Shown here: positions 47,399-63,259 of the stretch, one piece after another
Layout of the letters: each line of letters begins with the position of its first letter
Numbering within the stretch: the stretch's first letter is position 1
Assembly: GCA_032622095.1 (NCBI GenBank)
Contig: CP136065.1
Coordinates: forward strand, 210,842,151 to 210,906,150
Origin: Siphonodentalium dalli
Lineage: Eukaryota > Mollusca > Scaphopoda > Gadilida > Siphonodentaliidae
DNA length: 64,000 nucleotides
Direction: 5' to 3'
Notes under the pieces: generated by a model
What the model was told of the DNA's origin: nothing
What the model saw: only the letters and a program-made list of their open reading frames with translations
The model's database searches: none
Position numbers and translations under genes: made by a program

Positions 47399-47853
47399 AA
47401 GCCTTAGTTAGTGTGCCTGTCATTTGCAGAATGAGGTCCCCAGAGGGTGAATTTAGTATAGCTATCCCGCGTAGTGGGCTAGCATCACCAAATTCACCCT
47501 CTGGGGACCTCATTTTGTATGGTGTCATCTGCTATAGGAGACATTGACTCAGATTGAAGTTCCCAAATGGTGAATATTGTGATGTACACCCATTGGGAAC
47601 CTCGATTATGCAATGTGTCGTCTGCCAATTTGGGGGAAAAGAGAAACTAAACTAAAAAAGTAATAAAATCTTTGTGAAGAAGTTTCTATAGAAATTTGTG
47701 ATAAAGAAACTTTCCAGAGAAGATGAGGCCTAAGAAGAATGAGGTCCCCAGAGGGTGAATTTAGTGATGCTAGCCCGCTATGCGAAACAGCGTCACTAAA
47801 TTCACCCTCTGGGGACCTCATTCTGCAAATGACAGGCACTCTAAACTCAGACT
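47399..47853 (+). mobile_element. family E element, complete two-hairpin form
   Basis: The same order as 10890-11351: hairpin at 47428-47516, spacer with AACCTCGATTATGCAATGTG, hairpin at 47737-47824, ends GTGTGCCTGTCATTTGCAGA and CAAATGACAGGCACTC. Confidence 0.75.
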
Positions 47854-48242
47854 TGATTGAGATGTGTTCCGTGCAGGACCTGATGAAAATAGGGAATTGA
47901 AATGTGTTGATGTTTTCTTATATCACATTGTCCCATAATTATTGTAATTATGCATATTCATAAATCAATCAGTATATAATTTGTTTGCTTAATAACATGA
48001 TTTTTCGTTGAGATCGCTAACGACTGGGTTGTTTTTGCCTATTTGTATCAGCATTTTTTGTGACTATTATACACATTGACTAGTCAAAATATTCCAATGA
48101 CATTTTCTTGTTTTTTTGAAATAGATACTTTGCTTTAGCATTGTGTTGGGTCCTTTCTTCCTGATCTCATGCAGGTGTGGCGGTAGCTTGGTGGATTAGT
48201 CCTTGCGTACCTAATTGAATTTTTGGGTTCTGTATATCTCTT

Positions 48243-48325
48243 AGCCCTTACATGCCTGGAGCTTCCTGAAATTTTTTGAAAAACCTGTGCCAATGCATTT
48301 TTTCGCATATATGCAAGTCTCTACA
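48243..48325 (+). mobile_element. TTAA family B left-end fragment
   Basis: CCCTTACATGCCTGGAGCTT, CTGTGCCAATGCATT, then it breaks off. Confidence 0.5.
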
Positions 48326-48985
48326 GGTCACATCTCTCATGCTGAAACTTTATATATCTCTTCGTGTTGACATCTAGTAGCGCTTAAGACATTTTAACTT
48401 TCCGCATTCCAAATCACTCCATTGACTGTAACATATGAAATTATTCCTTCTCCAAGTTGAGCTACAGTGTCATTGACACTTTCATTTCCTGCCTATTTGC
48501 ACATATCATGGACACAATCATGACTTTAACACAGTAACACTATTATTAACAGGACCCAATGGGTAAATGTGCAAAAATTATATGTCTGTAAAAAAATCAC
48601 CACTAAGATAAAGAATAGCATGGAGAAATATATAAACTTTGTTCTTACATTCACTCTTGATAGTTCTCCAATAACGAAATTTTGAAACCAGTTACCTGTA
48701 TATAAACAAAATTGTTTGTGTATTTGTCAACAAATATCGCTAATCATGTGGTAAGTTCAAATATTTTAGTCTGAATATGATTTTTAGAATATTTGTTCAA
48801 TGCTTTGACCTTTTCCAATGTTTACTGTCAGTTTGATTAACCTTTGATATCTTATTTGACTTTTATCTGTAATTCCACTGTAACATGTTTTCATAACAAT
48901 AGTTTTGATATGCGAAATATCATTAATGGAGAGTTTATTAATAATGAAAATAACTAAAGCGATCCATTTATGCATATACTTTTTA

Positions 48986-49318
48986 ACTCAACTTGACAAT
49001 GTCAAGCTTGAACTATTGCCATGGGTTGACAGCTGTTGTCCGTCTGTCAACAATTTCCTTTGGCTCACCCCACAGGCCATATCCCTCATCTGATCATCAC
49101 CAAACTTCATTTGGATCTTCGGGGGTGACCTCTGGATGGGAGTCGTCACTTTTTTCCAAAATTTTTTTTAAAACATGGCTACTGGCAGCCATTTTGGATT
49201 TCAAATTTTAATCCATTGGCACACCCTGCAGCCCACATTTATTGGGGAAACATTTTAGCGATTTTCGATGAAAAACATTGCCACCAGCAGCCATCTTGAA
49301 TTTTACTCTTTGCATTAC
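48986..49318 (+). repeat. repeat element N, copy 2
   Basis: AACTCAACTTGACAATGTCA, then CAACAATTTCCTTTGGCTCA and CATGGCT...CAGCCAT units as in 13870-15180. It is broken at 49318 by the next element. Confidence 0.65.
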
Positions 49319-49748
49319 TAGGTCACACTGGTGTAAATGTTTTTCATGGGCCGCAGTGCAAACGTTTTGAAGTATAAAATATAAATCCTAGGTCCAAAAT
49401 ATTCTTTAAATCTGAAAGATTGACATTTGCGGAAACTTTTTATGCAAAATAATCATGTCCATCTAGCAAGGAATTCGCCTTTAAATCTTGTATTTTCGTA
49501 ACTAGTATCCGAACTGCACTAAAAAAGTCACGTCATATTTTCGACCACCCCACAAAATTCAAACGTCACCACAAAGAGTTGATTACCTATGGGAAATCAC
49601 AGGGAAGAGGTGTAATGTATTTTTATGCAATACAACACACAAGTCTATTGACCAATCAGGGTCCAGTGTCTATTTTATTCTCTCCTATATATTCCTCCCG
49701 CATCCGCTGGATGTCACTCCAAACCATATTTACACCAGTGTAACCTAA
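49319..49748. mobile_element. TA-flanked TIR element inside repeat N
   Basis: TAGGTCACACTGGTGTAAAT and its near complement ending TTTACACCAGTGTAACCTA. TA on both sides fits a Tc1/mariner-type non-autonomous element. A partial second copy lies at 50590-50790. Confidence 0.6.
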
Positions 49749-50589
49749 TGCGATAGCACGCTTTTTCGCGGAATAATTGTAACTCCCTATTTCTTCATAA
49801 TTACCCCTGAAAGAAATAAATGTGTTCAAAAACAAAATCATTTCTGTGGTTCTTTATTTATTACACACAATTTAACCCCACACCCTTTAACTCATTATTC
49901 ATCAAAAAGCATAATTTTCCATCACAAGTCATGTTCAGCCCCCATTTTCACACAGTTTTGGGGGTCTGGTATTGCAAACTTTGATAAGCTGTGGGAGACT
50001 AGAAGATTCTTTCCATGAGAGAACTTCTGGTGATGTGAGGTCATTGAGTCCAGATCTGATCAGCTGAGCATCAAGAACATGGCTTTATCAGCGCATGGAA
50101 AACTAAATATGACATTTTCAGGTCTACAAGGGTGACCCAAGATAACTGGATGTTGGTGTACATTGAATTAGCTGAATAAAGATATGCTCTCTTCAAAGTA
50201 ATGAAGCATTTTCTTATATGTATCCAAGTTTTAGTGCTATTGATCATCAAATGGCCACACCCACCAGTGGAAATGACACACTTCCATGATATATATCTGT
50301 ACATCACTGGCTATAAAATCCAAAATAACTTGCTCATGTTATGGGTCATTTGCATCATCATGTGACTATTACTATCTTGAACATTTCTAAAAATACCTTG
50401 AAAAATTGGCATTTTTTATAGAAAATAATACTATTTTTTTGGCTGATGTATGTGAAAGAAGACATCAGCAGCAAGAATAGCCACACCATGCATGCGAGAT
50501 TCAGTGAACTGAAAGACCGGACTGTGAAAAATGCATCAAAACAGTTTAGACTCCCAGGAATCAAAATGCAAAAAAGCTTGTTTTTGCCC

Positions 50590-51510
50590 TTTCGGTTACA
50601 CTGTTGTAAATGTTTTCCATAGGCTTAGTGCAAACATTTTAGCATATACTGTTTACAATATAAATCCTATGTCCAAAATGTTCTTTAAATCTGAAAGATT
50701 GACATTTGCGAAAACTTTTTATGCAAAATAAATCATGTCCGTCTAGCAGGGAATTTGCCTTTAAATCTTGGGTTTTCGTAACTAGTATCTGACCTCTAGA
50801 TGGGAACCATCTATTATTTCCAAAATTCAATAAAAACCATGGCTGCCAGCAGCCATCTTGGATTATACTCTTTGCATCACTAAATCATTCGGCACACTCT
50901 ACAGGCCACATCCCTCATCCGATCATCACCAAACTTCATACGGATCTTCAGGTGACCTCTAGATGGGAGACATCGATTATTTCCAAAAAATTTGGAAAAA
51001 CATGGCTGCCAGTAGCCATCTCGGATTTTACTCTTTGCATGACTACATCCTTCAGCACACCCTACAGGCCACATCCCTCATCAAATTGTCACCAAACTTC
51101 ATTTGGATCTTCGGGGTGACCTCCAGATGGGAGCCATCGATTATTTCCAAAATTTGTTCCAAAACATTGCAGCCATCTTTGATTTTATTCTTTGGATGAC
51201 TAAATTCTTTGGCACACCCAAGGTCGCATCCCTCATTCAATCGTCCCCAAACTTCAGATTGATCTTCAGGGTGACCCCATCGTTTATTTCTGAAATTTGT
51301 TATAAAACATGGCTGCCAGCAGTCATCTTGGATATCAAATTTAAATCCATCGGCACACCCTGCAGCCCACATTTATGGGTGAAATTTTTTAAATGAAAAT
51401 AATTTCATCTACAAAATACAAGACCTTGTGCTCAGCAAAAAATTAACTCCTTCCCAAGTTAAGCTACAGTGTCATTGACACTTTCATTATTTTTGCAAAA
51501 GTTATAAAAA
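50590..51510 (+). repeat. partial TIR element joined to repeat N, copy 3
   Basis: 50590-50790 matches the left half of the element at 49319 (GATTGACATTTGCGAAAACT). From about 50790 the N units follow, with CATGGCTGCCAGCAGCCATC. The N end (GAGCTACAGTGTCATTGACA-like) is at 51460-51490. Confidence 0.6.
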
Positions 51511-51620
51511 TTTATGCTCTGTTGTACATTGAAGACCTCGAGTTCCTTGAATCATCAGCCCTCTTAATTCAGAGGGCTGAATCACCAGAAAGTTAGAAAG
51601 AAGTGAGAATAGCAGATAGC

Positions 51621-51875
51621 CAAGCCTTGAAATAGTGTGCCTGTCATTTGCAGAATGAGGTCCCCAGAGGGTGAATTTAGTGATGCTACCCCCGCATAGC
51701 AGGCTAGCATCACCAAATTCACCCTATGGGGACCTCATTCTGCTTACACGTCAGCAGAATGAGGTTCCCAGAGGGTGAATTTGGTGATGCTAGCTCGCTA
51801 TGTGGGGTAGCATAACTAAATTCACCCTCTGGGGACCTCATTCTGCAAATGACAGGCACACTATTTCAAGGCTTG
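51621..51875 (+). mobile_element. family E element, two tandem hairpins
   Basis: CAAGCCTTGAAATAGTGTGC to GCACACTATTTCAAGGCTTG. The hairpins are joined by CATTCTGCTTACACGTCAGC. Confidence 0.8.
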
Positions 51876-52215
51876 CAGATACCTCAGTTGGTTAGTGGGC
51901 TGACCTCTGAGCTGCACCTTCGACACGGTCGGGGGTTCCAATCTGACATGGTATTGGTCAGACTTCGTGTCGTTATCTGTATTCCCAGTACCATGAGAAT
52001 CACGAATCAACCACCAATGCCATGATCAATGCTTGGAAAATTAATTCAGGACACATCGAAAAAACATACTGGATAAATTTTGTACCTCTGTTCCTCTTTA
52101 TTTTATCATGTCCAGGGACGACACCATCGGGTCGGGATCCGACCATAATGGCTGTCCCATGTGCAACAATGTGTGCAAGTTAAAGAACCCTACCATGGCG
52201 ATGAAGTCACGGCTA
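51876..52215 (+). repeat. tRNA-derived SINE-like sequence
   Basis: TACCTCAGTTGGTTAGTGGG resembles a pol III A box and GGGGTTCCAATCTGA a B box about 45 bp later. A body with ATCGGGTCGGGATCCGACC and CAAGTTAAAGAACCCTA follows, as in molluscan tRNA SINEs. The junction with the family E element is direct. Confidence 0.5.
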
Positions 52216-52654
52216 AAATGGCAAAATTACCTGATAAAATTTCGAGTCATCCAACCCATGGGACCACAGCAGAAATAAGGCAATTGTATGAGCCTTTACT
52301 GTGGTATCTCGGCATTGGGCCGAATAAACTCACAAATAAACAGCAGGTTTGTGGTATAATAAATAACCGTTTATTCATCTCATTTCTCGCATCATACAAC
52401 ACAAATAACAAAATGGGAAATCATGATTGAAGGTCACAGAACAACGAAAACACAGGATTCGGTTAACAACCTTACGAAAATGTCAAGGATGTCTTCTTAA
52501 AATTTAAAACAATAATGCCAGTCGAAAACAATTTGCTCGGGGAGCTTCAATATCGCTTGGATAGCAACGTGCAAACAAATAAAGCTAAAATCTCAATGAA
52601 ATTGTTGGAATGGGTACTCAGGCTTTGAAGTTGTGGTGAAGAGTATACAGCTTA

Positions 52655-52832
52655 TGCTAAATGGATTCTCCCACTCAGTTATAAAAGTATACATTGGAAT
52701 AGTCTATTGTTCATCTCGAGGGGTAAGATAATAAGTTCAACAAACAAACTATAGTTGTTTGTTGAACTTGTTATCTGAACATTTCTTAAGGATAACTACT
52801 CGTCAATGAGTATTTAGTATAGAAATGGTTAA
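52655..52832 (-). mobile_element. TTAA family D element, reverse orientation
   Basis: CTAAATGGATTCTCCCACTC on the left and GAGTATTTAGTATAGAAATG then GTTAA on the right, with the inverted GTTCAACAAAC pair in the middle. Confidence 0.65.
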
Positions 52833-53408
52833 AGACACATTGTGAATTTATTTCAGTAAAACTGAAAATTTAGTATCCAAACACTATCTCCGACAAATTC
52901 TAGCAATCAACTAAGATAGTTGACAATTCCAACCACATCGACTACTATGTCAGGAAACATGTTTGAACTGTACACAAATATTAATATATCACACGAAACC
53001 CCTATTATATCAATATAAAAAAAGCCATTATATATTTCCTTATCTCTCACTAGTGATGAATAGGTGCATGCTTCCTGCCAACTTGGCATCGTGCCATTAA
53101 AATGACTTTACATTGAATCAGGCGGATTAATACTATTTTGTAAAGCTGCACATGACAACAATACCAGACAATGCAAAGTGATTGATTTGTTCATTAAAGT
53201 TAAATTCTTGTCCTACTTCGCTGCACTAACGAAAACAGACACAAAAACAAAGATGCAAATTTGGGGACTATATTTCCGTCCACAACTTAGGCGCGCGATA
53301 CTGTCATCGTGCCTCCGCCAACAATGTAAATGTGCATTTTTAAGCTTTTGTTAAGGATTTTGATTTGTTAAAAAGACAAAAAGCTCTAGTTTTTTTCATG
53401 TGAAAGAC

Positions 53409-53546
53409 AAGATCTTCAACTCGTTATGTTGGGATATAAGATTTTATAAAACTTCTTTGATAAATCTGGTTCACAACTCATCTATGACTCGTGAATCAAA
53501 CTTGTTTCATAAAATCTTATATCCCAATATAACGAGTTGGAGATCC
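53409..53546. repeat. hairpin, ~43-bp arms
   Basis: TTCAACTCGTTATGTTGGGA and TATAAGATTTTAT at 53409-53451 pair with 53503-53546. About 50 bp separate the arms. Confidence 0.75.
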
Positions 53547-53819
53547 TCTATATTTACAACTTAATTCGGGACAAATGATTGGGTGATAAACATTCGGCAA
53601 TGATTCCCCCAACAATATTCACTGAATTGAATTTGTTTATACCAATGACGCTCTTTTCTACCTATTTGGATATTAAAATTATGAAATTAATTGAATTTCC
53701 TATATGAATACCACAGTGGAGTGTTCCTCATCACTTTAAATTTGGGGATGGTTACATAATAAAATGTTGACTGCTGGTAATATGATGTTCTGCTTTAACT
53801 CTCTACATATTCCAAAAAT

Positions 53820-53935
53820 TTAACCGCTTCTGTACTAAATGCTCATTGACGAGTAGTTCCCTTAGGAAATGTTCAGATAAGAGTTCAAAAAATGAATAAT
53901 AGACTGAGAGGGAGAATCCATTTAGTATAAAAAGC
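53820..53935 (+). mobile_element. TTAA family D element, internally deleted
   Basis: TTAACCGCTTCTGTACTAAA to GGAGAATCCATTTAGTATAA, with the middle lost. Confidence 0.6.
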
Positions 53936-54185
53936 CTAGGCTTGAATTGATGTGGAATACTCTGATGGGGTGATTGAATCGATATAGAGAATAATGTAGT
54001 TATTTTCATAAATTTTGTGTCTAAATTTACAGCACAAGATTTCTTTCTTATATAAGTATTAATGCAGCGCCTCTCATTGGCAGAATCATTTCTGTTAAGT
54101 TTATCGGTGAACAATTCTTCCCAAATTAAGGAATAAATATTTACAATTAATCGTGGTTCATACGTTGTGTTTTCTGAAATGGTAT
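53936..54185 (+). repeat. dispersed repeat, copy 2 (partner 9965-10235)
   Basis: GATATAGAGAATAATG, TTAAGTTTATCGGTGAACA, AATAAATATTTACAATT and TTCATACGTTGTGTTTTCTG align with copy 1. The 147-codon minus-strand frame over it has no counterpart in copy 1. Confidence 0.5.
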
Positions 54186-54247
54186 GATTGAAGTATTTAC
54201 AATGTTCGAGAATAGTATTTTTTGTTTCAGAATGACATACACTCATT

Positions 54248-54472
54248 ACAGTAATGCCCGAAGTATATGACCCTTTAATAGCAGAATTATGGGAAAGATT
54301 TTCAGGATTTATTCGGAAATATGGCTTGCTGCCATTTCATCGGAAAGCTCTCGGTGAGAGCTTTCCGATGAATGGCAAACAAGCCATATTTCTGACTAAA
54401 TCCTGAAAAATTTCCCATAATTCTGCTGTGGTTAAAGGGTCATATAATTTAGGCATTACTTTACCTCATGAT
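54248..54472. mobile_element. family F palindromic element
   Basis: TACAGTAATGCCCGAAGTAT to TAGGCATTACTTTA, with a central GGAAAGCTCTCGGTGAGAGC hairpin and TTCAGGATTTATTCGGAAAT arms. Confidence 0.7.
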
Positions 54473-54765
54473 AATTGCGTAGATCATTTTGACCTATACA
54501 ATTTCAAAAATTATAATCATCTTTCTTCGAGAAGAAGTGGAATTGAGCAGAAGACCTAACCTTAAATTCCTTTTCACCACATCTGATTGAGCCTGTGTAT
54601 CCTTTTCCATTTTGTTCTTATGAAAATAATCCCTTCAGCACAAATAAATAGTATGTCGTCTTCAAAATAAATAACATTCAAAACGTCTCATATCTCGTGT
54701 CATACAACATTTATAACAGAACATGAAGTGATGAGTGATGCTACACAACTAATAAAAACATAATC

Positions 54766-55560
54766 AGATTTATATCGTCAACTCTCAGTTATCCAGACGT
54801 CCAGTATTATCACTTTATACCAGCATCTATCCTAAAAACATCATTAGATTTATATCGTCAATTCTCAGTTATACTGACGTCCAGTATTATCACTTTATAC
54901 CAGCGTCTATCCTAAAAACATCATTAGATTTATATCGTCAATTCTCAGTTATACTGACGTCCAGTATTATCACTTTATACCAGCGTCTATCCTAAAAACA
55001 TCATTAGATTTATATCGTCAATTCTCAGTTATACTGATGTCCAGTATTATCACTTTATACCAGCATCTATCCTAAAAACATCATTAGATTTATATCGTCA
55101 ATTCTCAGTTATACTGACGTCCAGTATTATCACTTTATACCAGCGTCTATCCTAAAAACATCATTAGATTTATATCGTCAATTCTCAGTTATACCGACGT
55201 CCAGTATTATCACTTTATACCAGCGTCTATCCTAAAAACATCATTAGATTTATATCGTCAATTATCAGTTATACTGACGTCCAGTATTATCACTTTATAC
55301 CAGCGTCTATCCTAAAAACATCATTAGATTTATATCGTCAATTCTCAGTTATACTGACGTCCAGTATTATCACTTTATACCAGCGTCTATCCTAAAAACA
55401 TCATTATAATTATTATATCGTCAATTATCAGTTATCGAGACATTCAGTATCATCACTTTATACTAGCGTCTATATCATAAAAAAGATCCATCCTTAGATT
55501 TATATCGTCAATTGTCAGTTATCCAGACATCCCGTATTACCACTTCACACCCGCATCTAT
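54766..55560 (+). repeat. minisatellite, 80-bp unit
   Basis: About nine to ten copies of an 80-bp unit (ATCATTAGATTTATATCGTC ... ACTTTATACCAGCGTCTAT). The inner units differ at only a few positions, the outer ones more. Confidence 0.9.
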
Positions 55561-55570
55561 CATAAAAACA

Positions 55571-55781
55571 TTAATCCTTGCTGTACTAAATACTCATTGA
55601 TGAGTAGTTCCCTCAGGAAATGTTCAGATAATAAGTAAAACATTGGTTGTTTGTTGCACTTATTTAGCTGAATATTTCCCTCAAATAAATAGGACTCCTT
55701 CTCCTTCCAATGTATAATAGACCATTCCAATGTATAATTTTATAACTGATGGGGAAAATCCATTCAGACAGAAATGGTTAA
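55571..55781 (+). mobile_element. TTAA family D element, complete
   Basis: TTAATCCTTGCTGTACTAAA to CAGACAGAAATGGTTAA. Confidence 0.7.
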
Positions 55782-55806
55782 GCAGACATGGGCTTGTTTG
55801 AATAAA

Positions 55807-55960
55807 GCCTGAGTTTAGTGTGCCTGTCATTTACAGAATGAGGTCCCCAGAGGGTGAATTTAGTGATGCTATCCCGCATAGTGGGCTAGCATCACCAAAT
55901 TCACCCTCTGGGGACCTCATTCTGCATAGGCCTCATCTTCTTTGGAAAGTTTATTTATTA
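55807..55960 (+). mobile_element. family E element, left half, followed by family D fragment
   Basis: GTGTGCCTGTCATTTACAGA, a full hairpin at 55838-55925, then CTTTGGAAAGTTTATTTATT. A family D fragment (CTTATTATCTGAACATTTCC) follows to about 56037. Confidence 0.65.
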
Positions 55961-56175
55961 TCAAATTGAACTTATTATCTGAACATTTCCTATGGGATAG
56001 CTACTCATCAATGATGCTTTAGTATAGAAAGTGTTAATTTGGTAGGAACATATCAAAATATACCACATGGAATATTTCTGAGCTATTTATACAAAAATAA
56101 CTGGAAGAAATAAGAGCCCCTCTGAAATAGTAAATTTATAGACATCAATAAATCAATAAAGTCCATATAAAAGTA

Positions 56176-56719
56176 TTAACCCTTTACCCAACAGAACGGC
56201 CCTGTGCCAATGCATTCTCTTATATATGCGAGTCGACCATAGGTCGCCTCGCATATATAAGAGAATGCATTGGCATAACACATTAAAAATTATAGGCCAA
56301 TGCATTCTCTTATATATGCGAGGCGACCTATGGTCGACTCGCATATATAAGAGAATGCATTGGCACAGGGCATAACTATAACCATCACAATGTGGTCAAT
56401 GAGCCGGTTCCAATGATATCCATATTTGTATGGTGTTATTGAGACAGACCGAATATATTTTAGGCTGTTGAAGCTTTATTTGGGCGTTTTTGTGAAAACA
56501 CTGTGCCAATGCATTCTCTTTTATATGCGAGTCTCCCATAGGGTGCCTCACATATATAAGAGAATGCATTGGCCTGAGAATATTTACCTTGATCTTGCAA
56601 GCCAGTGCATTCCCTTATATATGTGAGGCTCCCTATGGGAGACTTGCACATATAAGAGAATGCACTGGCACAGGGTCTTCAATGCTGCGCCAGCGCAGCT
56701 CCCATCATGAAAGGGTTAA
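56176..56719 (+). mobile_element. chimeric TTAA element: family A left part, family B right part
   Basis: It starts TTAACCCTTTACCCAACAGA with two A-type hairpins and the A block GACAGACCGAATATATTTTA. After TATTTGGGCGTTTTTGTG it switches to family B (AAAACACTGTGCCAATGCAT) and ends B-style, CCATCATGAAAGGGTTAA. TTAA is intact on both sides. Confidence 0.8.
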
Positions 56720-56771
56720 TGGATCTATTTTGATCCCTGGAATGAGGCAGGAATGTAATTTTAAGTGGGAA

Positions 56772-56950
56772 TTAACCCTTTCATGACTGGAGCTGAGCTG
56801 GTGCAGAATTAAAGATCCTGTGTTAGAGCATTCTTTTACATATGAGTCTCCCATAGGGAGCCTCGCATATATAAGTGAATGTACTGGCTTACAAGGTCAA
56901 GGTAAATAGGCCAATGTATTCTCTTATATATACAAGGCTCCCTATGGGAT
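56772..56950 (-). mobile_element. TTAA family B element, truncated
   Basis: TTAACCCTTTCATGACTGGA, cassette remnants, then a break at GGCTCCCTATGGGA. Confidence 0.6.
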
Positions 56951-58655
56951 CATTTAGTCCAGTGTCTAATAACAATAAACCAGCATCTGACCTAAAACAT
57001 TAATATCTCCAGAGCATTGTCGTCATTGATAATAAATCCAGTCCACCATTATGATTATGGGTATATGAGCACACTGGCTCATGGGCAGAGATATGGTAAT
57101 ATAGAAGGAATATATTATAGGCGTATATATTTACTGAGCTGTATAATAAACCTGGTAAAACGAGGGACAGCAAATTGCAATGCTAATTTATACCCTCATG
57201 TCTGCTCATGTAGGATAAAAACAGGAGGTAGGTTCACAACTTATTTCGGGGAAAACTAAAATAATTCTGGCGAAAACCGGAACTAGAACTTGAATAACTC
57301 ATTGTAACTCTGTAAAATTTATATTTTGATTACAAGCATGCATGATCATTAATTACACTGTCATAGGTATATAATTAAGATGCTTTTCGTCAGGCAGCCA
57401 ATAGCCTACCAATTCACAAGCTCAGTTATATAGAGGATCTCTAATGAGTCGCAATTCTATATGAAATTTATTAACCGAGTGCACAAAATTTGATTCAAAT
57501 TTAGTGGACAAGGTCAATAAATTTCATCTAGAATTGTGATGAATTTGAGATATACTTTATCACATAATCAACCAACGAAGAAGTAGACACCTGCAAGAAA
57601 AAATATAATTCCATTTTAAATGTGTCTTTTCATGTTGACAAAATTGTTTAGCCACCCTTAACACCAATGTATATCTCACAGTCAACACTAAATAACCCAA
57701 CACAAATCAAATATCATAATTATATTCCAATTAACATAATAATAAAGTTCCGGCATTGACATCCACACCATTGCGCTAAGCTCTTACGCCACTGTGCGTG
57801 CCGATATTACATGCATGTCTTACTAAAAATATGAAGCCGGTTTAGGGGCTAATTATGTGATAGAAGGTAATATGGCATTTACTCTGAATAATCTTTAACA
57901 ATTATTTTTGATAATATCGAACTGTTTAAAATAAAACTACATACAAAAAACTGATGCTAAACTTATAACACTGAAGATTGTGTCTCTATTGCTGGATAAA
58001 TTCAACAAATGTTTCCTAGATAGATTTAAAAAAAGTTTAACTCTTGAAAAAAGGACATATTTTTAAGGATGTCCCCAAACCCAAGGTTATAAATCATACA
58101 TGTACCACCATCACAGTCTGGGTTCAAACTCATTTTATCAATGTCAAAGATGATGCCCCGACCACCACTCCTGACTCGGACGGCTTCACTTAGAAATATT
58201 TAAATTATATATAAATAAGTCGCATTATGAGATGACTACAGATAAGTTTAATGAAGACTTTGTTCTGTGATGTTGGTGCCGCTTACCTGACCGCATTATA
58301 GAATTTGTCTTCAAAAAATTTGCTATTTAACTGTACTTTTTTGTAGACATAAGTAGCTCTATTCACCAACCGCGTTCAGAATGTGGTTCGAAACTTATGT
58401 TTTTCTAATAAATATAGCTTTTGATCATGCAAATAACTAAGTGTGCATTGTTAACTGACTTTCTACATAGTGGAGGTGTCACCTTCGCTGTGGCACATGG
58501 TAAATGTATATTAGGTGGGGCAATGTCACTATTTACGTGTCATGGGCATATGTAGTATATCTTTGCAGAGAAAGGAAGACATTAGTGCGGGTACCGATTT
58601 TATGAAAAAGTTAAAACTGATATCCAGGAACAGATTGCTATCATAAAAACAACAA
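56951..58655. other. no gene recognised
   Basis: AT-rich sequence below the HIF1AN stop on the minus strand. It could include distant 3' UTR but holds no clear signal. Confidence 0.3.
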
Positions 58656-59174
58656 GAGGTTGCACCGCCAGTGCTTGCATACCTCCACATTAATTCAAAC
58701 ATGGGCAGGTAGGAACCAAAACACTGAAGTCACCATCCCGAAACCCCAAAATAATAAAAATTATAAGTCGGACAAGTTGAATTCAGATGGACCTCTCCAC
58801 CATAAGATCGGTTAAAAAACATCAACAGAAAGCCGGATGGAAAAAAATCGCGAAAAAATAAGGGCCATAACTCAGGTAAAATAAATCTGGATAAAACCTG
58901 ATTTTCTCACTAATTTGAGACAGTGTGGCAAGCAACTTTTATACCAAACATTGAAACCAGTTCATATTTGTCAGTGTTACCAGGTCAACTGGATGAACGC
59001 AGTCAATTGGGTATAAATCTCATCTAATATTTACCATGAAAGAACAATAACAAAATCCGATCATTAAACAAAACATTGCTCCATCTGGCACCTAATATCT
59101 GGACAGAATAGGTAGGTAATCACAACAGAAACGAACTCCAAAATCGTCATTGTCATCTAACAGGCTGGATACTC

Positions 59175-62664
<3,490 letters not shown>

Positions 62665-63076
62665 CTGTAAATGAAGAATTAGGATGACCATTAATGATAA
62701 ACAGTGCTGTTGGTATCAACTACATGCATTTAAAGTCATTCTTAGTGTTTGACTTCCAAATTAACATTGTATAAATATACTGTGAATTATATAGAGAGTA
62801 ATCTATTGGTTTTGAGGGGAGCTGGGGCTGTTAAAACCCAAGTGAGCAGAGCGAACAAGGGTTTTACCAATACAACCGGCTCCTCGAGTCACGTAGTCAT
62901 CGAAACCATGTCTATTACACACTTTCCACCACTAAAAAGGAGCTAATTATAAAGATAATATGTGACTAAATAGTCCCTGATCAGCTGATCGCGTGCGCTC
63001 ACCAGGGTAGTAATTCACAGGTGTGATATTATCACTTTTAATTCATGGATAAATCCTTATAAATCACGGCTAAGTG

Positions 63077-63255
63077 TGTAATAAATAGATAGAACCGTCT
63101 TCGTGTTTGTTTTTGTAAATGATTACCGCACGAGATAGCCGGCGGAGTGATACCACGAGTGCCGGAACGGCACGAGTGGTATCACTCCGCCGGCTATCGA
63201 GTGCGGTAATCATTTACAAAAACAAATACGAAGACGGTTCTATATTTATTACATA
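63077..63255. repeat. ~180-bp near-perfect hairpin
   Basis: The arms of about 85 bp meet at GTGCCG-GAA-CGGCAC (63159-63173). Arm sequences include CGAGATAGCCGGCGGAGTGA and its complement. It is far richer in G+C than its surroundings and lies in a HIF1AN intron. Confidence 0.85.
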
Positions 63256-63259
63256 TCTC

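Noticed and set aside
51876-51950. A true tRNA gene
   Set aside because: A and B boxes are only approximate and no acceptor stem or anticodon arm folds; a tRNA-derived SINE fits better.
53803-54246. 147-codon minus-strand frame
   Set aside because: It covers a dispersed repeat with a second copy at 9965-10235 in which the frame is not kept.
54766-55560. CRISPR-like array of regular repeats
   Set aside because: The 80-bp units are contiguous with no unique spacers, and the DNA is eukaryotic.
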